Source: Sphingorhabdus sp. EL138
GTDB lineage: Bacteria; Pseudomonadota; Alphaproteobacteria; Sphingomonadales; Sphingomonadaceae
Assembly: GCF_900258045.1 (NCBI RefSeq)
Contig: NZ_OGVD01000004.1
Span: forward strand, 620,001-684,000
DNA: 64,000 nucleotides
Direction: 5' to 3'
Part shown: positions 48,042-56,472 of the stretch, piece after piece
Numbering within the stretch: the stretch's first letter is position 1
How the letters are laid out: each line of letters opens with the position of its first letter
Notes under the pieces: generated by a model
The model's input: the letters and a program-made list of their open reading frames with translations, nothing else
The model's database searches: none
Told to the model about the DNA's origin: nothing
Program-made: the position numbers and the translations under genes

Positions 48042-48974
48042 GTGATTCCCAGCGAGCATTATGAACAGCAATATCTCGATCTGATGCGGCATATCTGGAC
48101 GCACGGCGATGAACGAGTGGACCGTACCGGTGTGGGAACAAAGGCAATTTTTGGTGCGACAATGCGTTTTGATCTGGCTGACGATGCGATTCCGCTGCTG
48201 ACTACCAAGCGGGTGTTCTGGAAAACCGCAGCTAGAGAAATGCTCTGGTTCCTGACCGGAGATACGAACATCCGTTCGCTGGTAGAACAAAAAGTTCATA
48301 TCTGGACCGACTGGCCGCTGGACAAGTACCGGAGAGAAACCGGTGAAAAAATCGACCGAGATGCATTTGAACAGCGGATCATCGAGGATGATGCGTTTGC
48401 TAAGCAATGGGGTGACTTGGGCCCGGTCTACGGCAAACAATGGGTTGATTGGCCGCGCTACACACCGGCCGGTGAGGGGCTCTATCGTCTTGAAGAAAAA
48501 GGTATCAACCAGATAAAATTGCTCGTTGACGGGCTGAAAAACAATCCCGGTTCTCGTCGCCATATATTTACTGGCTGGAACGTCGCTGAATTGGATCAAA
48601 TGGCTTTGCCGCCTTGCCATAAAACGTATCAGTTCTACGTATCGGGAGGCAGATTGTCAGCGATACTGTATCAACGCAGTTGTGACCTTGGACTGGGATT
48701 TGCATTTAATGTGTTCTCTGCGGCGTTGCTGGTCCGCATGATCGCCCAGCAGTGTGATCTGGAACCAGGGCAACTGGTTTGGAATGGCGGCGATGTGCAT
48801 ATTTACTTGAACCATTCAGAGCTTGTGGAAGAACAATTGTCGCGCGAGCCGGTTGGCTCTCCCAAATTTAAAATATTGCGGAAACCAGAATCTGTTTTCG
48901 ACTATATGATTACTGACTTTGATGTCCTGGATTATGCCCCGCAACCTCATATTCCTGCGCCTGTTGCCGTTTAG
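48042..48974 (+). CDS. thyA: Thymidylate synthase
   Basis: 310 aa. Methylates dUMP to dTMP with methylenetetrahydrofolate. The start is GTG 48042, with GGAG 7 nt upstream. The nucleophile is C192 in LPPCHKTYQFYV, and RTGVGTKAIFG, YGKQWVDWP, RRHIFTGWNV and CDLGLGFAFNVF are all family motifs. It is longer than the 264-residue E. coli enzyme because of an insert of about 50 residues around IWTDWPLDKYRRETG, as in the longer Gram-positive-like forms. folA is not directly adjacent. Confidence 0.96.
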   Translation: MIPSEHYEQQYLDLMRHIWTHGDERVDRTGVGTKAIFGATMRFDLADDAIPLLTTKRVFWKTAAREMLWFLTGDTNIRSLVEQKVHIWTDWPLDKYRRETGEKIDRDAFEQRIIEDDAFAKQWGDLGPVYGKQWVDWPRYTPAGEGLYRLEEKGINQIKLLVDGLKNNPGSRRHIFTGWNVAELDQMALPPCHKTYQFYVSGGRLSAILYQRSCDLGLGFAFNVFSAALLVRMIAQQCDLEPGQLVWNGGDVHIYLNHSELVEEQLSREPVGSPKFKILRKPESVFDYMITDFDVLDYAPQPHIPAPVAV

Positions 48975-49162
48975 GCGGCAATCCCAAACTACAGTGCAAT
49001 ATTGCTGCAGCTGGTTACTGCGGCATAACGCCGCGCAACTTTATTGCATCGCTGCAATTCAATTTTACAATAAAATATGATATTCGTACTGTCTTAGCGA
49101 GTCGTAGGGGTTCCTAAAACAGTAGTTTCGATTAGTTCAACCAACTCTTAGGGAGAGCTTGA

Positions 49163-52100
49163 ATGTCGTTTTCTGTCTTTAGCCGTTCTTTATTTGTAAC
49201 TGCATCTTCAACAGCGTGTCTCGCCGGATTGGCCGTGCCGGCCCAGGCGCAGACGGGACCAAGTATCGCGGACACTTCCGCTCAATCTCGTCCCATAATG
49301 GTTGAGAATGCTCCCAGTATCGTCATTCGGGATGATCTCACGTTGGACGACCCGCCCCCGGTAGGTGTTTTTGACAATATTGTTGATGTGACAGGCGTGG
49401 GACAGATGACGGTACGGCCTGATCAAAATACAACTGGCTTAGGTTTATGCACCGGCACTTTGATTAACCCTCGCACCGTTATATTCGCGGCACACTGTGT
49501 GAACGATCAGTCTGCCGAGAGCTATGGCTTTGCCTCAGGTGGAACGGCAATTGCATTTGGTTTTAGCGCGGACAATCGTCCTGCCGTACGCCGCTGGGTT
49601 GGACTTGATGGTGGCACCGCAAATCAGACGGACGTGGATTTCAACATCTATAATGTTGAGCAGGTCTGGTATGATGAGCGTTCCATACCCACCGGATTTT
49701 TAGAGGCAGATGTAGCGCTTGCCACGCTTGATACACATGCAGATGGTGTCCCAACCTGGACACTGCTTTTCTCACCATTGAGAGAAGAGACACACGGTGT
49801 TATCAACGGTTACGGGGCAAGAGGATTGGGTCCCGATGGATCCAATCTCGGCATTGATTTCCGGCGCCGTATTGCGGAGAACATGATCTCATCCGCCAGC
49901 TCGCTCGATGACAGGAATAACTTCCTCTTTGGTCCCGATGATCCGGCATTGCCACAGACCCTTTATAATACGGATTTTGATAGTCCGGCGGGAGAAGCGG
50001 TTTTTGATCCGGAAAATGGCTTGTTCGATTTCGATCTATATGACGGAGCTGCCTTGCCGCGCGAAGGAACAACAGCAGGCGGGGATTCTGGGAGCGCATT
50101 GGTTGCTGACGAGCTTTTCGACAAACCGGTCATTACATCCGTGTTGTCTGGTGGTTCGAGGTTTTTCGGAAGCGAGGATGACCCCAATCCGGAACTGACA
50201 TTCCAACCATTCTCATCCTATGGCACGCAAAGCTTCTATCAGCCACTTTATCTGTTCTGGGATCAGATCGTTGCGAACAACAGTTATGTTTATGCCTCCA
50301 GCCGCGCTGGAACACGCAACTGGATGAACCCGCGCCATTGGGTGCAGGATATGGATCCGAACTATGGCATTAATGTCGATGGTGAATTGGTCAATGCACT
50401 ACCTGGCTTCGAAGCGCCGGGCGTTACAGGCGACACACCGAAATTCGGTAATGTTTGTTTCCTGGATGATTGCCTGGACCTCTCAACCTTAAGCGTCGAG
50501 TTTGATGAAGGCACTCCGAATAGTGTCTTTATTGAAGGTGGTCCGGGAAGTCGTAACTTCGTCCCGAACAACGTGGTCGCTGATCCATCAGCCGGCGTTC
50601 GTGCACGTTATTATGAAGTTACATTGGCCGCCAGCGGTGCAACAAGGCTACGTGATGACGTAACAATTGATCGTCTGAATATAGAGGGCGCAGCGCGGCT
50701 TGATATCCGCAGGCGAGGGAGCCTGAAAGTCTGGGGAGATTATACACAGACAGGCGGTTGGCTTGATCTTCGTGGTACTCTTACCACGGGTGAGGCTTTT
50801 CTTGGTGTAGGGCTATTAACCGGGAACGGGCTTTTTGATCCAACATTTCTGACTTCTGTCAATGGTTCGATAGCACCTGGCCGTAACTTTGGTGATACCG
50901 GCACGCTGACGATAGCTGGCGATGTCATCCTGGCATCCGGCACCTTGTCAATTTTTGATGTTAACCGGTCAGGCAATGACAAGCTGGCTGTACTTGGTGA
51001 TGCCGACAATCTTGGTATCATTTCCTTGGGAGGTACCGCCGCGGTAGTCAATGCCTTCGGCCGCAACAGTGCGAGGTTTGGTCAAACCTTTGAAATTGTC
51101 ACAGCCGAAGGTGGTGTCGAAAACACCTTTGACGACGTTGTTGGAAGGATTGGTGTACTTTATCCGGAGCTGATTTATGGCCCCAATAACGTAACCGCGA
51201 GAATGCGGGCTATCCGTTTCTCTGATTTCTTCAGCGGAAATGGCATTATCAACCCATTTTCATTGGCATTTGCCAGTGCGCTAGACGGCGCTCGAAGCAG
51301 CTCTTACAACGATCTGTCCGACGTCTTCGGTTTGATTGATGTTATGGAAGCCAGTCAGTTAAGTGCGACCTTCCAAAATCTCTCGGCATCTCAAGCCGGG
51401 CGGACGACGACACTCGATCAGCAACAAGGCACCGCCATGCGTAATCTGGTATCCGATCGTCTGTCGTTGCTTGGTGCCAAAGAAGGTGTGAAAGGCAAGA
51501 TCAGGATCATCGGTGCTCCGGGAGTCCTGAACAGTCGCGAACTCACCAATAGCTCGGCTTCACAGCTAAGCTTTGCCGGAAACTACCAGTCTTCCGACTG
51601 GAATGCAGTGCAACTACCTGAGAACATGAGTGGCTTTATGTCGGCTGGATATGATCAGTCTGCATTGGCATTTGGTGGTAATGGTGCGCAAGACAAACAA
51701 GGAAGCTGGCATATTGCCATGGGCCTGGAATTTGGCTTGGACGACCGCACTACTCTTGGCACTGCCTTTGGCTATGCTGATGGTGCCCAGCAAGTTAGCG
51801 GAAGTCTGGCGAATGTTGAGACCAATCAGGCGTCGGTCTATGGCAACTATCGTCTTGGCGGTAACTTCTATATCGGTGGACAAGCGTCCATGTCTCATTC
51901 CCGTATCGGTTCCGACAGTAGGATATCCGGCGGAACAGCGCTCAACAGGCTGGACACTAACTCCTTGGCATTTGCCAGTGAGATTGAAGCTGGTTACAAT
52001 GTCGATGTAGATGGCTTGCTGCTGACACCACGTGCCAGCATCGGCTATTCATCCTATAATGTTGATGGGTTCCGCGACAGTGCCGGTAGTCTCGCAATGG

Positions 52101-52450
52101 CTGTTGATGAAATTAGTCGTGCCGGCTTGGAAGCCAAGATAGGTTTGAAAATATCTGGCATCACCAAAATGGGTTTTGCCTCGGGATGGTCATTTCAGCC
52201 TGAGATGAAGCTGGACTTTGTTAACCGGATTTCCGGAAATGACACCAACTTTAGTGTGCGTTTCCTGGATGCAGAAAATCTACCGTTCGCATTGCCTATC
52301 GGATTGCAGGATGCGTCTTATGGGGAGATGAAAGGTGGGTTTAACTTCACCAATGGCCCCTTGAGCTTTGGTGCGGCGATTGAAACCCGGTTAGGTGAAC
52401 AGGTCTTCCGGGATGATCGGGCAGTCGTAAACATGGCTGTGCGCTTCTGA
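49163..52450 (+). CDS. Autotransporter serine protease (trypsin-like passenger)
   Basis: 1095 aa. Signal peptide to about AQAQ (residue 30). The passenger begins with a chymotrypsin-fold protease: H111 in AAHC, D183 in EADVALA and S309 in GGDSGSAL, a complete triad. A beta-helical stretch follows (residues about 480-700, repeated GxLxVxGD-type turns), then an autotransporter beta-barrel from about residue 830 to the terminal phenylalanine in VVNMAVRF. Such a type V secreted protease would be displayed on or released from the surface. AGGGAG box before the ATG. Target unknown. Confidence 0.9.
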   Translation: MSFSVFSRSLFVTASSTACLAGLAVPAQAQTGPSIADTSAQSRPIMVENAPSIVIRDDLTLDDPPPVGVFDNIVDVTGVGQMTVRPDQNTTGLGLCTGTLINPRTVIFAAHCVNDQSAESYGFASGGTAIAFGFSADNRPAVRRWVGLDGGTANQTDVDFNIYNVEQVWYDERSIPTGFLEADVALATLDTHADGVPTWTLLFSPLREETHGVINGYGARGLGPDGSNLGIDFRRRIAENMISSASSLDDRNNFLFGPDDPALPQTLYNTDFDSPAGEAVFDPENGLFDFDLYDGAALPREGTTAGGDSGSALVADELFDKPVITSVLSGGSRFFGSEDDPNPELTFQPFSSYGTQSFYQPLYLFWDQIVANNSYVYASSRAGTRNWMNPRHWVQDMDPNYGINVDGELVNALPGFEAPGVTGDTPKFGNVCFLDDCLDLSTLSVEFDEGTPNSVFIEGGPGSRNFVPNNVVADPSAGVRARYYEVTLAASGATRLRDDVTIDRLNIEGAARLDIRRRGSLKVWGDYTQTGGWLDLRGTLTTGEAFLGVGLLTGNGLFDPTFLTSVNGSIAPGRNFGDTGTLTIAGDVILASGTLSIFDVNRSGNDKLAVLGDADNLGIISLGGTAAVVNAFGRNSARFGQTFEIVTAEGGVENTFDDVVGRIGVLYPELIYGPNNVTARMRAIRFSDFFSGNGIINPFSLAFASALDGARSSSYNDLSDVFGLIDVMEASQLSATFQNLSASQAGRTTTLDQQQGTAMRNLVSDRLSLLGAKEGVKGKIRIIGAPGVLNSRELTNSSASQLSFAGNYQSSDWNAVQLPENMSGFMSAGYDQSALAFGGNGAQDKQGSWHIAMGLEFGLDDRTTLGTAFGYADGAQQVSGSLANVETNQASVYGNYRLGGNFYIGGQASMSHSRIGSDSRISGGTALNRLDTNSLAFASEIEAGYNVDVDGLLLTPRASIGYSSYNVDGFRDSAGSLAMAVDEISRAGLEAKIGLKISGITKMGFASGWSFQPEMKLDFVNRISGNDTNFSVRFLDAENLPFALPIGLQDASYGEMKGGFNFTNGPLSFGAAIETRLGEQVFRDDRAVVNMAVRF

Positions 52451-52477
52451 ATATAGACATCGCCGAGGATAACGTGG

Positions 52478-52509
52478 AAAAGGGGAGCAGATATCTGCTC
52501 CCCTTTTTT
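52478..52509 (+). terminator. Rho-independent terminator (30-bp perfect palindrome)
   Basis: 52478-52507 is a perfect inverted repeat centred on GATATC, with a GC-rich stem (GGGGAGCAG) and A/T-rich ends that supply a U tract (52504-52509) on the plus strand and also on the minus strand. It lies 27 nt after the autotransporter stop. The A runs on the other side would allow bidirectional use, but no gene converges here. Confidence 0.85.
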
Positions 52510-52620
52510 GTCGAACGGTATAGGACAGATATATTGACCTTTTTGGGAAGATGAAATAATATAACAATCAATTGAAACAAATATTGCGCTGCAACAATGT
52601 GGCAAAGCAGGAGATTTTGG

Positions 52621-53910
52621 ATGGCTGACGACAATAGCAAAACCAATTTACCGCCATTATCCCTGCATGTTCCTGAACCGAAATATCGCCCGGGTGATAC
52701 AGTTGATTATAGCGATGTAGACATACCAAGCGCAGGTGATCAACCGCGTCCCGATGTCAGTAGTGATCCGGCAATCATGCGTGAAATGGTGTATGATATG
52801 GTCCGGGTGCTGGATGAAGACTATAAAGCAGTTGGGCCATGGGATCCGAAGCTTTCTGATGACACGCTGCTCAAGATGCTGAAAACCATGGCACAAGTTC
52901 GAGCGTTTGACGACCGGCTGCACCGCATGCAGCGACAGGGCAAGACCAGCTTCTATATGAAATCCACGGGTGAAGAGGCGACTTCAGTTGCGGCAGCCAT
53001 GGCGCTGCACAGCGATGATATGTGTTTTCCTAGTTACAGGCAGCAGGGGATACTTTTTGTCCGCGGCTATCCGATGGTGGACATGATCAACCAGATTTTC
53101 TCCAATCGAGAAGACAAGTTGAAGGGCCGTCAGCTACCGATCATGTATTGTTCGCGCCGACTGGGATTCTTTTCCATTTCCGGCAATCTCGCGACCCAAT
53201 ATCCGCAAGCTGTTGGTTGGGCGATGGCAAGTGCGGCCAAAGGGGATACGCGTATCGCGGCGACTTGGTGTGGGGAGGGGTCCACCGCGGAAGGCGACTT
53301 CCACAGCGCGATGACCTTTGCGACGGTGTATAACGCGCCAATCATTATGAATGTCGTGAACAACCAATGGGCGATCTCATCATTTTCTGGCTTCGCCGGC
53401 GGAGAGCGGACGACCTTTGCGGCGCGGGCAGCTGGCTATGGCATTGCCGGGTTGCGGGTGGATGGCAATGATCCGTTGGCCGTTTATGCGGCAACGCAAT
53501 GGGCAGCGGAAAGGGCGCGTACCAATAACGGCCCTACATTGATCGAGCATTTCACCTATCGCGCCGAGGCACATAGTACTTCTGACGATCCTAGTGCTTA
53601 TCGCAGCGCGCAGGAGCGGGAAGAATGGCCATTGGGCGATCCGATTACCCGATTGAAGCGCCATTTGATCCATCGCGGTGTTTGGAGCAAGGAGCAGCAT
53701 GAAGCGCTCGACAAAGAATGTATTGAAGCCGTGAAAGTGGCGACCAAGGAAGCCGAGAAAAACGGCATTTTGGGTCATGGTCTGCACCAGCCGTTTGAAA
53801 CCATGTTCCAGGATGTCTTTGAAGAAATGCCCTGGCATTTGAGAGAACAGAGTGAGCAAGCGAACAAAGAACGGGAAATCAAATGGCCTGATGCGGAGGC
53901 ATCTAGATAA
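52621..53910 (+). CDS. bkdA1: Branched-chain 2-oxoacid dehydrogenase E1 component, alpha subunit
   Basis: 429 aa from ATG 52621, with AGGAG 8 nt upstream. Thiamine-diphosphate enzyme that decarboxylates 2-oxoisovalerate and related acids from Val, Leu and Ile. TPP/Mg motif GEGSTAEGDFHSA ... NVVNNQWAIS is complete, and MKSTGEEATSVAAAMAL lies near the active site. The phosphorylation-loop region AEAHSTSDDPSAYR is typical of bkd E1alpha. Its stop overlaps the E1beta start by 1 nt. Confidence 0.93.
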   Translation: MADDNSKTNLPPLSLHVPEPKYRPGDTVDYSDVDIPSAGDQPRPDVSSDPAIMREMVYDMVRVLDEDYKAVGPWDPKLSDDTLLKMLKTMAQVRAFDDRLHRMQRQGKTSFYMKSTGEEATSVAAAMALHSDDMCFPSYRQQGILFVRGYPMVDMINQIFSNREDKLKGRQLPIMYCSRRLGFFSISGNLATQYPQAVGWAMASAAKGDTRIAATWCGEGSTAEGDFHSAMTFATVYNAPIIMNVVNNQWAISSFSGFAGGERTTFAARAAGYGIAGLRVDGNDPLAVYAATQWAAERARTNNGPTLIEHFTYRAEAHSTSDDPSAYRSAQEREEWPLGDPITRLKRHLIHRGVWSKEQHEALDKECIEAVKVATKEAEKNGILGHGLHQPFETMFQDVFEEMPWHLREQSEQANKEREIKWPDAEASR

Positions 53911-54932
53911 TGACAACTATGAACATGATAGAAGCCATTAACAGTGGCCTGGACAATATGATGGCGCGCGATGATGATGTTGTCATCATGGGCGAAGATG
54001 TCGGCTATTTTGGTGGCGTTTTCCGGGCCACAGCAGGACTTCAGGAAAAGCATGGCAAGACGCGGTGCTTCGATACGCCTATCAGCGAATGCGGTATTAT
54101 CGGTGTGGCCGTCGGCATGGCAGCTTATGGGATGCGGCCTGTGCCAGAGATCCAGTTTGCAGACTATATCTATCCCGGGCTGGACCAGCTTGTGTCCGAA
54201 GCGGCCCGTTTGCGTTATCGGTCTGCGGCTGAGTTCACCAGCGCGATTACGGTGCGCTCGCCCTTTGGTGGCGGCATTTTTGGGGGACAGACGCATAGTC
54301 AGTCGCCGGAGAGCATGTTTACGCATGTTTGTGGCTTGAAGACGGTGATTCCGTCTACCCCTTACGATGCCAAGGGGCTGCTGATTTCGGCTATTGAAGA
54401 CAATGATCCGGTGATGTTCTTTGAGCCCAAGCGGATATATAATGGCCCATTCACCGGCTATTATGACAAGCCGGTCGAGCCTTGGTCGAAATTTGAATCT
54501 TCAGAGGTTCCCGAGGACTACTACAAGATTCCGATTGGCAAGGCGAACATCGTGCGGGAAGGCGATGCTGTTACGGTTCTGGCTTATGGTACGATGGTGC
54601 ATGTCGCCAATGCAGTGGTTGAAGAACATGGCATCGACGCAGAGGTCATCGATTTGCGCACGCTCGTCCCGCTGGATATCGAGACGATTGAAGCGTCAGT
54701 GAAGAAAACAGGGCGCTGCCTGATCGTTCATGAGGCGACCCGCACCAGCGGATTTGGGGCTGAACTGTCGGCTTTGGTGCAGGAACGATGTTTCTATCAC
54801 CTTGAGGCGCCGATTGAGCGGGTTACGGGATTTGATACGCCTTACCCCCATTCACTGGAATGGGCTTACTTCCCGGGACCGGTCCGGATCGGGGAAGCTT
54901 TGGATAAGATAGTCGGGGAGCTGACATCATGA
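53910..54932 (+). CDS. bkdA2: Branched-chain 2-oxoacid dehydrogenase E1 component, beta subunit
   Basis: 340 aa. Pairs with E1alpha as alpha2beta2. The conserved VVIMGEDVGYFGGVFRAT start, FDTPISECGIIGVAVG, EIQFADYIYPGLDQLVSE and C-terminal HEATRTSGFGAELSA match the transketolase-like Pyr and C domains of E1beta. Overlaps E1alpha by 1 nt and E2 by 4 nt, so the three are one translational unit. Confidence 0.95.
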   Translation: MTTMNMIEAINSGLDNMMARDDDVVIMGEDVGYFGGVFRATAGLQEKHGKTRCFDTPISECGIIGVAVGMAAYGMRPVPEIQFADYIYPGLDQLVSEAARLRYRSAAEFTSAITVRSPFGGGIFGGQTHSQSPESMFTHVCGLKTVIPSTPYDAKGLLISAIEDNDPVMFFEPKRIYNGPFTGYYDKPVEPWSKFESSEVPEDYYKIPIGKANIVREGDAVTVLAYGTMVHVANAVVEEHGIDAEVIDLRTLVPLDIETIEASVKKTGRCLIVHEATRTSGFGAELSALVQERCFYHLEAPIERVTGFDTPYPHSLEWAYFPGPVRIGEALDKIVGELTS

Positions 54933-56230
54933 GCATTTACACTTTTAACCTGCCGGATATCGGCGAGGGCATTGCCGAGGCGGAGATCGTTGCGTGGCAT
55001 GTGAAGGTTGGGGATCGGGTCGAGGAAGATGACCAGATTGCCGATATGATGACTGACAAGGCAACCGTTGAAATGGAAGCGCCTGTATCGGGAACGATTG
55101 TGGCTGTTGCCGGGGATGAGGGTGATATCATTGCGATTGGTTCGATGCTGGTTGAGATCGAAGCGGAAGGTGACGGAAGTGCCGCGGATGCGGTGCCTTC
55201 CGAAAGTAACGCGGAGGCCGAAAGCGACGCTATGACGCCGCCTCAAGAGATTGAAATAAAAGAAGAAAGTGAGCCCGAGGCCGAAGTTCCCGCGCCAACA
55301 CCCGCAGTTGACAAAACCGTTGCGGAACCAACCAAAAGTGACGCCATGACAGCAGAAAATGCACCATCGGCAAAGGTTCTTGCAACCCCCGCCGTGCGCA
55401 AACGCGCTGCGGATCTGGGCGTCGATCTGAGCCTTGTGAAGGCGCAGGGTGAGCATATCCGCCACAGCGATCTCGATGCCTATCTCAGCTATGGCAGTGG
55501 GCAGGGCTATCGTCCTGCAGGCGCTTCCCAGAAGCGTGATAACGAGACGATCAAGGTCATCGGCATGCGCCGCAAGATCGCGCAGAACATGGCGGAATCA
55601 AAACGCCATATTCCGCATTTCTCCTATGTCGATGAAATTGATATGACGGCGCTGGAAGACATGCGCGCGGACCTCAATGCCAATCGCGGCGACCGGCCAA
55701 AGCTGACCATGTTGCCCCTGATGATCGTCGCCATTTGCAAATCATTGCCGCAATTTCCGATGCTCAATGCCACTTATGACGACGAGGCAGGCCTTGTGAC
55801 GCGTCATGGCGCTGTGCATCTGGGCATGGCCACACAGACCGAACAAGGCCTCATGGTGCCCGTTATACGGGACGCGCAGGATAAGAATATCTGGCAATTG
55901 GCGGCAGAAATCGGCCGTTTATCGGCTGCTGCGCGCGATGGCAGCGCAAAGGCTGACGAATTGTCGGGATCGACGCTAACATTGACGTCTCTGGGGCCTT
56001 TGGGCGGTATTGCGACCACACCGGTGATTCAGCGCCCGCAGGTCGCGATTATCGGTCCTAACAAGATCGTTGAGCGCCCCATGATCATTGACGGCGAGAT
56101 TCAGGCGCGCAAGCTGATGAATCTGTCGATCTCGTGTGATCACAGGGTCGTGGACGGCTATGATGCCGCCAGTTATGTGCAAGCGCTCAAGCATTTGCTC
56201 GAAACACCTGTATTGTTGTTCGCTGATTGA
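54929..56230 (+). CDS. bkdB: Branched-chain 2-oxoacid dehydrogenase E2, dihydrolipoamide acyltransferase
   Basis: 433 aa. One lipoyl domain (1-80) with the lipoylated K44 in DMMTDKATVEME; an acidic Glu/Pro/Ala linker (about 85-145); a peripheral-subunit-binding domain (VLATPAVRKRAADLGVDLS, about 150-185); and the catalytic domain with SCDHRVVDGYD (H405, D409). Transfers branched acyl groups to CoA. No E3 (lpd) gene follows; E3 is probably shared with other complexes. Confidence 0.94.
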   Translation: MSIYTFNLPDIGEGIAEAEIVAWHVKVGDRVEEDDQIADMMTDKATVEMEAPVSGTIVAVAGDEGDIIAIGSMLVEIEAEGDGSAADAVPSESNAEAESDAMTPPQEIEIKEESEPEAEVPAPTPAVDKTVAEPTKSDAMTAENAPSAKVLATPAVRKRAADLGVDLSLVKAQGEHIRHSDLDAYLSYGSGQGYRPAGASQKRDNETIKVIGMRRKIAQNMAESKRHIPHFSYVDEIDMTALEDMRADLNANRGDRPKLTMLPLMIVAICKSLPQFPMLNATYDDEAGLVTRHGAVHLGMATQTEQGLMVPVIRDAQDKNIWQLAAEIGRLSAAARDGSAKADELSGSTLTLTSLGPLGGIATTPVIQRPQVAIIGPNKIVERPMIIDGEIQARKLMNLSISCDHRVVDGYDAASYVQALKHLLETPVLLFAD

Positions 56231-56304
56231 TTGTCGCGGTTTCCGGCACTCCCCAAAAGTGCTGGTTTTGCGATAATCGGCCAACAAAACGGACACAGAG
56301 CAAC

Positions 56305-56416
56305 GTGCTCCGCACTTGATGCGGAGCCTAGGTTGACAGGGCGCAACAGCTAACCCTAGGCTCCGCATCAAGTGCGGAGCACAATACCAATCGCCTCCGC
56401 ATCAAGTGCGGAGCAC
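56305..56416. repeat. Three copies of a palindromic intergenic repeat
   Basis: A unit CTCCGCAtcaagTGCGGAG (itself an inverted repeat with a 5-nt loop) occurs at about 56308-56326 (reverse orientation), 56361-56379 and 56395-56413. The first two sit in a longer inverted repeat (56305-56334 against 56352-56383, one bulged base, 17-nt loop). It lies between the convergent bkdB and DUF11 genes, a usual place for REP-type or bidirectional terminator elements. The rest of 56231-56472 has no gene. Confidence 0.85.
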
Positions 56417-56472
56417 AACTCTATAATAATCCGCCGACTGAAAGGCAGCGGATTTTAGACGCAACTCACCCC

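Noticed and set aside
52478-52509. Perfect palindrome as an operator for the bkd operon
   Set aside because: GC-rich stem plus a U tract directly after the autotransporter stop is explained more simply as a terminator.
56305-56416. CRISPR array
   Set aside because: Only three units, in mixed orientation and with unequal spacing, and no cas genes; the units are self-complementary intergenic repeats.
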